This document shows, one piece after another, positions 1-7,685 of a stretch of 64,000 nucleotides of DNA. The DNA is from Pseudomonas purpurea (GTDB taxonomy: Bacteria; Pseudomonadota; Gammaproteobacteria; Pseudomonadales; Pseudomonadaceae). The stretch lies in the NCBI RefSeq assembly GCF_039908635.1, contig NZ_CP150918.1, positions 5,844,001-5,908,000 on the forward strand, given 5' to 3'. The notes below the pieces were generated by a model. That model was given only the letters and a program-made list of their open reading frames with translations. It ran no database searches and was not told the DNA's origin. A program made the position numbers and the translations under genes. Numbering within the stretch: position 1 is the stretch's first letter; every line of letters starts with the position of its first letter.

Positions 1-1361
1 AAGTACGCGGACATTCGCTCGGCGAAGAACCCGCCCGAGAAGAAGATTGCCACCACCAGCGCCAGGTTGACCCCGACCTGCAACAGAATCCGCCGAATCA
101 TCGACGCCAGCAGCGCGCCCTCGCCCTGCGGCTGAATGCTGCGCAGCCACTCGCCGTACATCCCCAGCACCCGGCCCAGACGCTGGGGCATCACCGCCGC
201 CAGTTTCATCGACAACGGGTCCGCCGAGCGGATCAGGTAAGGCGTGAGCAAGGTAGTCATCGCCGAAACGGCCACCGCCACGGGATAGAGAAAATCGCTG
301 GTGACCTGCAAGGTCATGCCCAGCGCGGCGATGATGAAAGAGAATTCGCCAATCTGTGACAGCCCCATCCCGACCCGCAGCGAGGTTCGTCCGTCGTTGC
401 CGGCGATAAAGGCACCGAGGCCGCAGGACAACATCTTGCCAAGCACCACAGCCACGGTGATGACCGCAATCGGCCACGCGTATTGCAGCAGGATTAGCGG
501 ATCGATCATCAGCCCGATGGCCACAAAGAAAATGGCGCTGAACATGTCGCGAACCGGTTCGATCAACCGCTCAATTTTCACCAGTTGCCGCGATTCAGCC
601 ATGATTGCGCCGATCAGGAACGCACCGAGCACCATGCTGTATTCAAGCTTGACCACCAGCAGGCAAAAACCGAAACACAGGCCCAAGACCGTGATGAGCA
701 GCATTTCGTTGCTCTCGAATTTCGCCACATATGCCAGTAAACGCGGGACCAGCAGGATGCCGACCACCAGTGCGACGATCATGAACAACGAGAGCTTGCC
801 GACCGTGGAAAACACCTCGCCGGAACTCACGCTTCCGCTGACGGCGATGCTCGACAGCAAGGCGATGATGCCGATGCCCAGGATGTCTTCGACGATCAGT
901 ACGCCGAAGATCAACTGCGCAAAGCGCTGGTTCTTCATCTTCAGGTCATTGAGGGCCTTGACGATGATGGTGGTCGAGGAAATCGCCAGGATCGCGCCGA
1001 GGAACAGCGAGTCCATGGTGCTCCAGTCGAACCAGCGGCCGATTTCGTAGCCGATCCAGATCATCAGCACGATTTCCAGGAAGGCTGCGATAAACGCCGT
1101 GGCGCCGACCTTGAACAGCTTGCGCAGGCTGAACTCCAGCCCCAGGCAGAACATCAGGAAAATCACCCCGAGTTCGGCCAGGGTCTTGATGGTTTGCTCG
1201 TCGTGGATCAACCCGAATGGCGGTGTGTGCGGGCCGATGATGAAACCGGCCACAATGTAGCCTAGGACCACCGGTTGCTTGAGCCGATGAAAGAGGATGG
1301 TCACCACACCCGCGACCAGCATGATCACTGCCAGGTCCTGAATAAAGCTGATGGCATGCAT
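1..1361 (-). CDS. Kef-type cation:proton antiporter (CPA2), 3' end outside window
   Basis: About 453 codons are visible and the gene runs off the left edge with no stop. It encodes a polytopic inner-membrane protein of the CPA2 monovalent cation:proton antiporter family, related to KefB/KefC and YbaL, which exchange K+ or Na+ for H+. The N-terminus (MHAISFIQDLAVIML) leads into the family's long run of membrane helices. Typical pieces seen are 'PVVLGYIVAGFIIGP' near residue 30, 'LGVIFLMFCLGLEF' near 65, and 'GLSQIGEFSFIIAALG' near residue 350. The ATG at 1361 is preceded by a good GAAGGAG ribosome site. Any C-terminal TrkA-N domain, which would separate YbaL/KefB types from bare exchangers, lies beyond the window. 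The ion specificity cannot be told. The gene is divergent from the thioesterase; the 252 bases between them show nothing I can name. Confidence 0.9.
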   Translation of the reverse strand, partial: MHAISFIQDLAVIMLVAGVVTILFHRLKQPVVLGYIVAGFIIGPHTPPFGLIHDEQTIKTLAELGVIFLMFCLGLEFSLRKLFKVGATAFIAAFLEIVLMIWIGYEIGRWFDWSTMDSLFLGAILAISSTTIIVKALNDLKMKNQRFAQLIFGVLIVEDILGIGIIALLSSIAVSGSVSSGEVFSTVGKLSLFMIVALVVGILLVPRLLAYVAKFESNEMLLITVLGLCFGFCLLVVKLEYSMVLGAFLIGAIMAESRQLVKIERLIEPVRDMFSAIFFVAIGLMIDPLILLQYAWPIAVITVAVVLGKMLSCGLGAFIAGNDGRTSLRVGMGLSQIGEFSFIIAALGMTLQVTSDFLYPVAVAVSAMTTLLTPYLIRSADPLSMKLAAVMPQRLGRVLGMYGEWLRSIQPQGEGALLASMIRRILLQVGVNLALVVAIFFSGGFFAERMSAY

Positions 1362-1613
1362 GGCGCGAGACTCCTTCGAAGGGCTGAATAGACGTCGTTG
1401 CGGGTCACCAGATAGAGGAAAAGGCCCTTGGGATGGGCTTTTTGAAGGGTAACACCGCGACTTCCGACAGAAAGGCGGTGCAATATATGGAAACAGATCG
1501 TTCCGTGCGTGACGGTCGCCCCTGGCGCGGCGTCCCGTTAACGGTGGTTTTGAAAAGCCAACCAGGCACCCACAGAGGTGCCCCCGCAACCAGCCTTGAA
1601 CCGTGAGTGTGCT

Positions 1614-2096
1614 ATGGAACCCGGAAACGCCCAGCTGTCGATGACGGTATTGATGACCCCCGACATGGCCAACTTCTCAGGCAATGTCCACGGCGGCACC
1701 CTGCTCAAGTACCTCGATGAAGTCGCCTACGCCTGCGCCAGCCGTTATGCCGGACGCTATGTGGTGACGTTGTCGGTGGACCAGGTGATTTTCCGCGAGC
1801 CGATTCATGTCGGCGAGCTGGTGACTTTTCTGGCGTCGGTGAACTACACCGGCAACACCTCGATGGAGGTCGGCATCAAAGTGGTGACCGAGAACATCCG
1901 CGAACGCTCCGTGCGCCACACCAACAGCTGCTTCTTCACCATGGTGGCGGTCGATGACCAGCGCAAACCCGCCGTGGTGCCGCAACTGCAACCGCAAAAC
2001 AGCGAGGACCAGCGCCGCTTCATCCAGGGTAAACAGCGCCGGCAGATCCGTCAGGAGCTGGAAAAGCGTTATCAGGAGATCAAGGCTGATGCCTGA
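1614..2096 (+). CDS. acyl-CoA thioesterase, hotdog fold (YciA/ACOT-like)
   Basis: This 160-residue single hotdog-fold protein is of the acyl-CoA thioesterase family that hydrolyses acyl-CoA to free acid and CoA in the cytoplasm. The family signature is clear: 'GNVHGGTLLKYLDEVAYACA' near residues 23-42, with the active-site Asp in the central helix. It is followed by the strand 'VTLSVDQVIFREPIHVGE' and a charged helical tail rich in Gln and Arg. The open frame extends upstream to a GTG at 1578, but I chose the ATG at 1614 because MEPGNAQLSMTVLMTP is the usual Pseudomonas N-terminus. No strong ribosome site precedes either start. The gene converges on pdxY, with a hairpin between them. The chain-length preference cannot be deduced. 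Confidence 0.88.
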   Translation: MEPGNAQLSMTVLMTPDMANFSGNVHGGTLLKYLDEVAYACASRYAGRYVVTLSVDQVIFREPIHVGELVTFLASVNYTGNTSMEVGIKVVTENIRERSVRHTNSCFFTMVAVDDQRKPAVVPQLQPQNSEDQRRFIQGKQRRQIRQELEKRYQEIKADA

Positions 2097-2115
2097 GGCG
2101 TTGAACCTTTAGATC

Positions 2116-2161
2116 GCTTTCGCGGGCCAGTCGGATCGCCACACCGACTGGCCCGCGAAGC
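2116..2161. terminator. strong inverted repeat between convergent genes (bidirectional terminator or REP-like)
   Basis: An arm at 2116-2134 (GCTTTCGCGGGCCAGTCGG) pairs with 2144-2161 (CCGACTGGCCCGCGAAGC) around a 9-base loop, with one unpaired base. It ends in CTTTTAAAG, so it has T-rich flanks on either strand. It lies between the stop of the thioesterase and the original stop of pdxY. The GC-rich arms also resemble Pseudomonas intergenic REP-type repeats. Confidence 0.7.
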
Positions 2162-2163
2162 TT

Positions 2164-2258
2164 TTAAAGGCTGATCGGCGTTGCTTCGAACCGCACCCGC
2201 GGATGAGCGATGCGGTCCTGGGCCCTCACCAGTTCCAGCTCATAGCTGGCGCAGGCCC
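2164..2258 (-). pseudogene. pdxY: displaced 3' end of pdxY (+1 frame)
   Basis: In the -1 strand frame ending at TAA 2164-2166, the codons read [16 protein letters not shown], then [14 protein letters not shown] and stop. This is the normal PdxY C-terminal tail. It is out of frame with the upstream kinase by one base, at the CCC/GGG run 2256-2262 (plus strand ggccctggg). Removing one G on the coding strand restores a continuous protein of about 290 residues. Confidence 0.8.
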
Positions 2259-3037
2259 TGGGTTTCCAGCAGCACTTCATGCACCGCAGCCGCTGCAAAC
2301 TCGAAGGCCTCGACCAGGCTGTCGCCCAACAGCACACGAGCCAGGAACAACCCTGACGTCAGGTCGCCCACGCCCACCGGCTGCCGGGGAAACGCCAGCA
2401 ACGGGCGACGCAGGTGCCAACTGCCTTCTGCCGTCACCAGCAACATTTCAAAACCCTCCGGCAACTTGCCTGGATAGTCCAGGTGCTTGACCAGCACGGC
2501 TTTCGGCCCGCGCGCCAACAGTGCCCGCGCCATGGCCAGGCAGTCGAACAACGATTGCGGCTTGCGCCCGGAAAAACTGTCGAGCTCCAGCTGATTGGGG
2601 CACATGAAGTCCGCGACCGCCGCCGCTTCTTCCAGCAGGAACTCACTGACCTCGGCTGGCACGATGCAGCCTTTTTCCGCGTGCCCCATCACCGGGTCGC
2701 ACAGGTACAGCGCCTTGGGATTGATCGCCTTGATCCGCGCAACGCCGCCCAGAATGGCACGCCCCTGGGCCGCACTGCCCAGATAGCCGGACAACACGGC
2801 GTCGCAGTTGCCCAACTCGCCGATTGCGGCGATCCCTTCCACCAGTTCGGGGATCTGATGAGGCGACAACACCTCACCCGCCCACTGGCCATATTGGGTA
2901 TGGTTGGAAAACTGCACTGTGTTGAGCGGCCAGACGTTCACCCCGACCCGCTGCATCGGGAAAACCGAAGCACTGTTACCGGCGTGGCCGAACACCACAT
3001 GGGACTGGATGGCGAGCAGGTGAGGCGTACGTTTCAT
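2240..3037 (-). CDS. pdxY: pyridoxal kinase PdxY, C-terminus altered by a frameshift
   Basis: PdxY phosphorylates pyridoxal to pyridoxal 5'-phosphate in the vitamin B6 salvage pathway and belongs to the ribokinase fold. The reading frame gives 265 residues: N-terminal '[20 protein letters not shown]', the substrate region 'NHTQYGQW', 'YLCDPVMGH' in the middle, and the catalytic anion hole '[19 protein letters not shown]' near residue 225. Family members are about 285-290 residues. Here the last residues (GLRQL, then TGA) differ from the expected [19 protein letters not shown] tail. That tail is encoded just downstream in another frame (see 2164-2258), so one extra base near 2256 has shifted the frame. 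The start ATG at 3037 begins the normal family N-terminus. The core active site is intact, so the product may still work. A sequencing error is the simplest alternative. Confidence 0.85.
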   Translation of the reverse strand: MKRTPHLLAIQSHVVFGHAGNSASVFPMQRVGVNVWPLNTVQFSNHTQYGQWAGEVLSPHQIPELVEGIAAIGELGNCDAVLSGYLGSAAQGRAILGGVARIKAINPKALYLCDPVMGHAEKGCIVPAEVSEFLLEEAAAVADFMCPNQLELDSFSGRKPQSLFDCLAMARALLARGPKAVLVKHLDYPGKLPEGFEMLLVTAEGSWHLRRPLLAFPRQPVGVGDLTSGLFLARVLLGDSLVEAFEFAAAAVHEVLLETQGLRQL

Positions 3038-3154
3038 GCGGGATTTTTCCGTAAACCGATTGAAATTCGAGCGGCGCAGTATGCGACTAAACGCAGCCTG
3101 TACGACAGACCGGAGACACAGTTAAGCTGACGCTAACTTGTTGGAGCACTGTTC

Positions 3155-3553
3155 ATGCTGACCCTTGGAAATATCTTCGTGCTGATGCTGCTGGCGACCG
3201 GTGCTGCGTGGCTTTGGCACAACCATGGCTTGCGCGAGCGGGCACTGGAAAGGGTCAAGCAGCATTGCGCCAAACTCGATATCGAGTTGCTCGACGGTAA
3301 TGTGGCCTTGAAGAAAATCGGCTTTGTGAGGGATGCCAGCGGGCGGCAACGCCTGGCCCGTGTATACAACTTCGAGTTTACCGTGACCGGCGAAACCCGC
3401 CACGCGGGCACCATCACCCAATTCGGTGCCCACAGTGCGCAGATCGAACTGGCGCCCTACCCGTTTCCGTTCGCGGAAAAACCAGTGGTACCCAGCGCTG
3501 AAGTGATCGAGTTGAGCCAGTGGCGTCAGGATCACAACAAGTCGCGCCACTGA
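3155..3553 (+). CDS. DUF3301 domain membrane-anchored protein
   Basis: This 132-residue protein has one N-terminal membrane helix (about residues 5-22, 'LGNIFVLMLLATGAAWLWH'). A small soluble domain follows that matches my memory of DUF3301: 'ALERVKQHCAKLDIELLDGNVAL' and 'RVYNFEFTVTGE'. The N-in orientation and lack of a cleavage site suggest an inner-membrane anchor. No function is known for the family. The gene is preceded by a 117-base gap after the pdxY start and converges with the COG0523 gene, with only six bases between stops. The ATG at 3155 follows TTGGAGCACTGTTC, a usable GGAG site. Confidence 0.8.
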   Translation: MLTLGNIFVLMLLATGAAWLWHNHGLRERALERVKQHCAKLDIELLDGNVALKKIGFVRDASGRQRLARVYNFEFTVTGETRHAGTITQFGAHSAQIELAPYPFPFAEKPVVPSAEVIELSQWRQDHNKSRH

Positions 3554-3559
3554 TCCGCG

Positions 3560-4531
3560 TCAGGCAGGGTTCAGGCGACAACTCATCAGGTTCTTTTGCA
3601 GCGTCTCGGGGGCTTGCGGCGCGTCGAAAATCAGCTCGATGCGTGAGTCCTGACGCCATTCACTCGCTAGCCACTCCAAATCTGCATTGCCCAGCGCGTT
3701 GGCCGACACCCAACCATCCGCACTGTGGATAACCAGCTTGGCCCGGCACCAATCAAGGCCCTGGAGCCACGCCTGAACCCGCGAGGCGTCGAACGAACAG
3801 CCCGGATGAAAGCGCCAGCCAATGCTCCAGCCGCCCTCCTGTTGTTGACTGAGGCACATCGGCACCTCCGGATCAGGCCAAATCGCCGGGATCTGTGCCA
3901 GGCCTTTGGGCACGACGAAGTTATCCACACCCGCAACGGCCAGCACCTCGCTCCCCGGTAACTCTGAAAGCGCTAAAACCGCCTGTTGTGTCCAGTACAA
4001 CGGGCGGTCCGGTAATTGTGCGGTGATGCGCTGGCGATCCGCGTCACTCAGTTGCTCAGCCTTGTTCAGCACCAGTAAACCCGCACTTGGCAGTGCGTCC
4101 CGCTGTGACGCCGGCAGCGGTTTTCCGGCGGCCAGTGCCTGGGCATCAAGCACCAGGACGCACGGCTGCAGCGCCAGCACACCTTGCCACGGCGCTTCGC
4201 TCAATTGCCTGAGCAACTGCGCGGGATGACCAAGCCCGGAAGGTTCGATGAACAAACGATCCGGCCGTGACTTGCGCAACAATCGCCCGAGGCCGACCTG
4301 AAACGGCGCACCATTGACGCAACACAAACAGCCGCCGGCCACTTCACCCAGTGCGATACCATCGGCGTCCGTGGTCAGCAGCGCGGCGTCGAGCCCGATC
4401 TGGCCAAACTCGTTGATCAACACCGCCCAGCGCTCACCCTCAGGCCGTTGCGCCAGCAGGTGCTTGATGAGGCTGGTCTTGCCGGCGCCCAACGGCCCGG
4501 CAATGACGTGTGTGGGTATGTTCTGCAACAT
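3560..4531 (-). CDS. COG0523 (CobW/YjiA-type) GTP-binding metallochaperone
   Basis: This 323-residue G3E-family GTPase is of the COG0523 type, proteins thought to deliver metals, often zinc, to client enzymes. The P-loop is 'GPLGAGKTS' at residues 12-20. The metal-binding CxCC is 'GGCLCC' at about 66-71, and 'LNKAE' stands where the G4 motif N/TKxD would be (Ala-Glu rather than x-Asp, as in many COG0523 proteins). A C-terminal CobW_C-like domain follows ('GWRFHPGCSFD'). It lies beside the ZigA-type paralogue at 5546-6754 and in the zinc block, so zinc handling is likely, but no Zur box was seen next to it. Its ATG is only 27 bases from the divergent gene at 4559. Its promoter must therefore overlap that gene. 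Confidence 0.85.
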   Translation of the reverse strand: MLQNIPTHVIAGPLGAGKTSLIKHLLAQRPEGERWAVLINEFGQIGLDAALLTTDADGIALGEVAGGCLCCVNGAPFQVGLGRLLRKSRPDRLFIEPSGLGHPAQLLRQLSEAPWQGVLALQPCVLVLDAQALAAGKPLPASQRDALPSAGLLVLNKAEQLSDADRQRITAQLPDRPLYWTQQAVLALSELPGSEVLAVAGVDNFVVPKGLAQIPAIWPDPEVPMCLSQQQEGGWSIGWRFHPGCSFDASRVQAWLQGLDWCRAKLVIHSADGWVSANALGNADLEWLASEWRQDSRIELIFDAPQAPETLQKNLMSCRLNPA

Positions 4532-4558
4532 GTTCAGCGGTTTCTAAGGAGATAAAGG

Positions 4559-4915
4559 ATGCGTTTGATCTGGCTGCCCTTGCTGGCAGTACTCGGCAGT
4601 GGCGAAGCGCTGGCCGAGGCCTGCGTGGTCCATAGCCAATCCGAACGGGTTGACGTCAAAGTCTGTCAGCAAAACCGCAGTATTCCGGACAAACTCTTCC
4701 GCGACGGCTTCTGCCAGCCAAGCCTCGCCGGGCAAAAAGTCGACGTACAATTCGTCGACCAATGCCCAAGCGGTGCCTTTGGCGTGTGCAGCAACGCGCA
4801 TGTGGCCAATATGCCTTACCGGCAGGATTTTCACTATTACGGCGTGGCCACCGACGCGGCATACCTCAAGCCGTTTTGCGAAACCCAGAGCCAGGGCTCA
4901 TGGCTCAAACCCTGA
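4559..4915 (+). CDS. small secreted cysteine-containing protein, unknown function
   Basis: The protein has 118 residues. A classical signal peptide is seen (MRLIWLPLLAVLGSGEALAEA, probable cleavage after ALA, about residue 19). The mature part has six cysteines ('ACVV', 'KVCQQ', 'GFCQ', 'DQCPSG', 'GVCSN', 'PFCET'), which suggests disulfides in the periplasm. Similar genes in this position in Pseudomonas are sometimes labelled NADH:ubiquinone oxidoreductase, a name nothing in the sequence supports. The start has a good AAGGAG site at 4548-4553. It ends two bases before the convergent DUF1826 gene. Its neighbourhood suggests a role in the zinc response, but that is only association. Confidence 0.7.
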   Translation: MRLIWLPLLAVLGSGEALAEACVVHSQSERVDVKVCQQNRSIPDKLFRDGFCQPSLAGQKVDVQFVDQCPSGAFGVCSNAHVANMPYRQDFHYYGVATDAAYLKPFCETQSQGSWLKP

Positions 4916-4916
4916 A

Positions 4917-5549
4917 TCAGTCGAGCCAGTCCAGCGTGAGGATCAACCGCCGCTCACCGGACGCCGGTTGCGGCGAACGATGGATCAAGCCAAACCCTTC
5001 GTTGCCGTGCCATTTTTCGCCCTTGAGTAACGCCACTTCACCAGCAAGCATCTGCTGAATGTCCTGCGGCTCGGCAGCCTCTGTACTCAGTGCCCTACGG
5101 TCCAGGGCGCCTTCCCTGAGCCATTGGCTGCCGATGCCCGCGTAGGTCGTGATCAGCCGCACCGACACATGATCAACGTGAAAACGCGGGCACATCGCCT
5201 TGTCCAGCACCCGCAACCGCAGACCAATGCGCTTGGCGCCAAGCAGGCACGCGAAGGCGCTGACCAGCCACGACACGTCGGCCATGAAGCCTTCATAGCC
5301 CACCAGATCGCTGAAACCTGCGGCCAGGCCGCGCAGATCCGGCTCTGCATCATCGGTCGGCATGGCCAATGACAAAGACTCTGCCAGCGGCTCATTCAGC
5401 GATAACAGCACTGCACCGAAATCGGCGATGTGAGCCGGTAACTGACGCTGCCAGAGGGCCAGATTTACCTCGTCTGCAAGGATTTGAGTGAAGACTTCAG
5501 GGGTTTGGCCCTGCACCTGAAGCGGGTCTGAACGCAGCGCCAACTTCAC
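4917..5549 (-). CDS. DUF1826 domain protein, zinc-response operon
   Basis: The protein has about 210 residues and matches the DUF1826 family; its P. aeruginosa counterpart would be the gene next to dksA2/zigA. It contains '[13 protein letters not shown]' and a later '[16 protein letters not shown]'. These His/Asp patterns resemble an iron- or metal-dependent oxygenase cupin, but that is inference. I chose the GTG at 5549 because it overlaps the zigA stop (GTGA) and has an AAGAGG site at the right distance. An ATG at 5570 in the same frame is the alternative. It is the third gene of dksA2-zigA-DUF1826 and probably shares the Zur operator at 7215. Confidence 0.8.
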   Translation of the reverse strand: MKLALRSDPLQVQGQTPEVFTQILADEVNLALWQRQLPAHIADFGAVLLSLNEPLAESLSLAMPTDDAEPDLRGLAAGFSDLVGYEGFMADVSWLVSAFACLLGAKRIGLRLRVLDKAMCPRFHVDHVSVRLITTYAGIGSQWLREGALDRRALSTEAAEPQDIQQMLAGEVALLKGEKWHGNEGFGLIHRSPQPASGERRLILTLDWLD

Positions 5550-6754
5550 GCAGCCGCCTCTTCGTGCCACGACCCGAAAGGATCGGCCATCAGACGCCAG
5601 CCTTCGACGCCGAGGGCCATTTCATCATCGCTGAGCAGGCACGTGTCGAGGCGTGCGGTGAGTTGGGCGAAATCGATGTTCTGACCGATGAACACCAGTT
5701 CCTGGCGGCAATCACCGCTGGCGGGCGTCCAGTTTTCCATGATCGCGGTGATGCTTTCCGGGTCTTGGGGCCACTGCTGCTTCGGCACAAAACGCCACCA
5801 GCGTCCGGCAAATCCATGGCGCATCAGCCCACCGGCCTGAGACCAACTGCCCGCGTCCTGATGCTTGCTGGCCAACCAGAAAAACCCTTTGGAGCGCAGC
5901 AGTTTGCCGTTCACCCAAGGCCGGTTGATAAAGCTGAAAAAGCGTTGCGGGTGGAACGGCCGACGCGCCCGATAAGCCATTGAGGCGATGCCGTATTCCG
6001 TGGTTTCCGGCACATGCGCGCCGCGCAACTCTTGCAGCCAGCCGGGCGCCTGGGCGGCTTTTTCAAAGTCGAAACGGCCGGTGTTGAGGATCTCTTTCAA
6101 CGGCACTTCACCCATGACCATCGGGATAATGCGCGCCGTTGCATTGAGTCGCTCCAGGATCGCGATCAACTCCTGGCGCTCAACACTGCTGATCAAATCA
6201 ATCTTGCTGATGAGGATCACGTCCGCGAATTCGATCTGCTCGATCAATAGGTCCGTGATCGAGCGCTCGTCCTCCTCACCAAGGGTTTCGCCGCGTGATG
6301 CCAGGCTTTCCGCAGCCTGGTAATCGGGCAGAAAGTTCATGCCATCGACCACGGTGACCATGGTGTCGAGCCGTGCAATGTCGGCCAGGCTTTGGCCTTC
6401 CTCGTCACGGAAGGTGAAGGTTTCAGCCACTGGCAAGGGCTCTGAAATGCCGGTGGACTCGATCAGCAAGTAATCGAAACGACCGTCCTTGGCCAGTTTG
6501 CCGACCTCTTCGAGCAAGTCTTCGCGCAAGGTGCAACAGATGCAGCCGTTGCTCATCTCAACGAGTTTTTCTTCAGCGCGGTTCAGGCTGACATCTCGCT
6601 GGACTTCGCTGCCATCGATGTTGATTTCGCTCATATCGTTCACGATCACCGCAACCTTGAGGTTCTCGCGGTTGCGCAAAACGTAGTTGAGCAGCGTGCT
6701 CTTGCCAGCGCCGAGAAAGCCGGACAGCACGGTAACGGGGAGACGATTGGGCAT
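5546..6754 (-). CDS. zigA: zinc metallochaperone GTPase ZigA (COG0523)
   Basis: This 402-residue COG0523 GTPase is of the zinc-starvation subgroup (ZigA/YciC/ZagA). It binds zinc and GTP and is thought to pass zinc to essential enzymes during deficiency. The P-loop is 'GFLGAGKST' (12-20), CxCC is 'GCICC' (70-74), the G4 motif is 'ISKIDL', and a long C-terminal CobW_C domain begins near '[11 protein letters not shown]'. The length matches the family. It follows dksA2 by 27 bases and overlaps DUF1826 by four, so the three are one transcription unit under the Zur box at 7215-7229. In P. aeruginosa the corresponding genes are zinc-repressed (established for the family). The CobW_C region lacks an obvious His-rich stretch. 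Confidence 0.9.
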   Translation of the reverse strand: MPNRLPVTVLSGFLGAGKSTLLNYVLRNRENLKVAVIVNDMSEINIDGSEVQRDVSLNRAEEKLVEMSNGCICCTLREDLLEEVGKLAKDGRFDYLLIESTGISEPLPVAETFTFRDEEGQSLADIARLDTMVTVVDGMNFLPDYQAAESLASRGETLGEEDERSITDLLIEQIEFADVILISKIDLISSVERQELIAILERLNATARIIPMVMGEVPLKEILNTGRFDFEKAAQAPGWLQELRGAHVPETTEYGIASMAYRARRPFHPQRFFSFINRPWVNGKLLRSKGFFWLASKHQDAGSWSQAGGLMRHGFAGRWWRFVPKQQWPQDPESITAIMENWTPASGDCRQELVFIGQNIDFAQLTARLDTCLLSDDEMALGVEGWRLMADPFGSWHEEAAA

Positions 6755-6781
6755 CAGGTATTCCTCATCAGGAGTGGCCGG

Positions 6782-7186
6782 TCAAATCGCCCGTTGATGG
6801 CGTTCGCGCAGCTCTTCACGTTCTTTGGCTTCGATACACAGGGTGGCGGTGGGCCGCAGCAGCAGGCGTTTGAGGCCAATCGGCTCACCGGTTTCGCGGC
6901 ACCAGCCGTACTCGCCGCGCGCGAGGCGTTCGAGGGTCTCGTCGATCTTGTCCAGGAGCTTCTTTTCCCGCTCCAGCAGGCGCAGCTGCCACTGGCGTTG
7001 CTCTTCAGCGCTACCGACATCCGCGGGATCGCTGTTGGGTTCTTGTTCGCGCAGCACGTCGAACTCATGGGCGATGCGTATTTGCAGTTCGCTGCGTTGG
7101 GCGAGCAGCAATTCGCGGAAGAAACCCTGCTGAGCGTCATCCATGTAATGGGCCGAAGGTTGGGCGAGGAGTTCTTGTTCAGTCAT
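6782..7186 (-). CDS. dksA2: DksA2, zinc-independent DksA paralogue
   Basis: DksA2 binds the RNA polymerase secondary channel and supports the stringent response when zinc is short. It has 134 residues from the ATG at 7186; an in-frame GTG at 7195 is possible. The coiled-coil has the tip sequence 'SDPADVGSAEE', where the Asp residues correspond to those that act in DksA. The C-terminal globular domain has only two of the four zinc-finger cysteines ('YGWCRETG' and 'ATLCIEAKE'), and the other two positions are Thr and Leu-like. This is the diagnostic difference from zinc-dependent DksA. It heads the dksA2-zigA-DUF1826 operon, with a Zur box 29 bases upstream of the start. Confidence 0.93.
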   Translation of the reverse strand: MTEQELLAQPSAHYMDDAQQGFFRELLLAQRSELQIRIAHEFDVLREQEPNSDPADVGSAEEQRQWQLRLLEREKKLLDKIDETLERLARGEYGWCRETGEPIGLKRLLLRPTATLCIEAKEREELRERHQRAI

Positions 7187-7214
7187 GGGAGTCACGCGGC
7201 GGGTTGTTCTTTTA

Positions 7215-7229
7215 TGTTATAGTATAACA
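7215..7229. promoter_or_regulatory. Zur operator between dksA2 and the 7308 gene
   Basis: TGTTATAGTATAACA is a perfect 7-1-7 palindrome matching the known proteobacterial Zur motif (TGTTATAnnATAACA type). It lies 29 bases from the dksA2 start and 79 bases from the divergent secreted-protein start, so one site can control both directions. It is nearly identical to the site at 8934. Confidence 0.88.
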
Positions 7230-7307
7230 ACACAAAGAAGCCAATCCCCTGTTGCACGCCGTGTGAAAGCGCAGGATCCTGAACCGGCTCGTCCGCTGAG
7301 AATCGCC

Positions 7308-7685
7308 ATGCACAACGCCCTGAAATGCACGCTGCTGAGCGTTCTGCTGCTCACTGCCACCAACATTTACGCGCAGGCTCCAAACCTGGCGACATGTACG
7401 CGCAGCGCCAATCTGCTGGCCTGCGTCGACGCAAACGGCAACGCCTACAGCGTCGCCACGGCGGGCAGCACGACGTATCTGCGGGGGTTTGAAGTGATTG
7501 GCAACCGTTTTTGGGCGCAGACCAACAGCCGCTATGGCCAACTGACGTTCTTCACTGGCTTGGCGTCTGACGGCGAAGCATGGGTGGGCTACAGCCGCCG
7601 CGTGGGATGGACCACGCTCAACCGGTTTTCCAGCTCGGGCGGCGCCAGTGGCAAGTTCACGTGCAGCCGAATCACAGGCTGCTAA
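7308..7685 (+). CDS. secreted hypothetical protein in the zinc regulon
   Basis: The protein has 125 residues from the ATG at 7308; the open frame extends further upstream but across the Zur box. The signal peptide is MHNALKCTLLSVLLLTATNIYA, with likely cleavage after YAQA. The mature part is Gly/Ser/Thr-rich with four cysteines, one pair near the start ('ATCTRS', 'LACVD') and one at the extreme C-terminus ('FTCSRITGC'), so two disulfides are likely. I do not recognise the fold. It is divergent from dksA2 and shares that Zur operator. P. aeruginosa has an uncharacterised gene in the same slot. A role in periplasmic zinc stress is inference. It overlaps the 3' end of amiA by four bases. Confidence 0.7.
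   Translation: MHNALKCTLLSVLLLTATNIYAQAPNLATCTRSANLLACVDANGNAYSVATAGSTTYLRGFEVIGNRFWAQTNSRYGQLTFFTGLASDGEAWVGYSRRVGWTTLNRFSSSGGASGKFTCSRITGC

Noticed and set aside
301..1050. 249-codon plus-strand frame at the left edge
   Set aside because: It is the reverse of the Kef-type antiporter, which reads cleanly on the minus strand.
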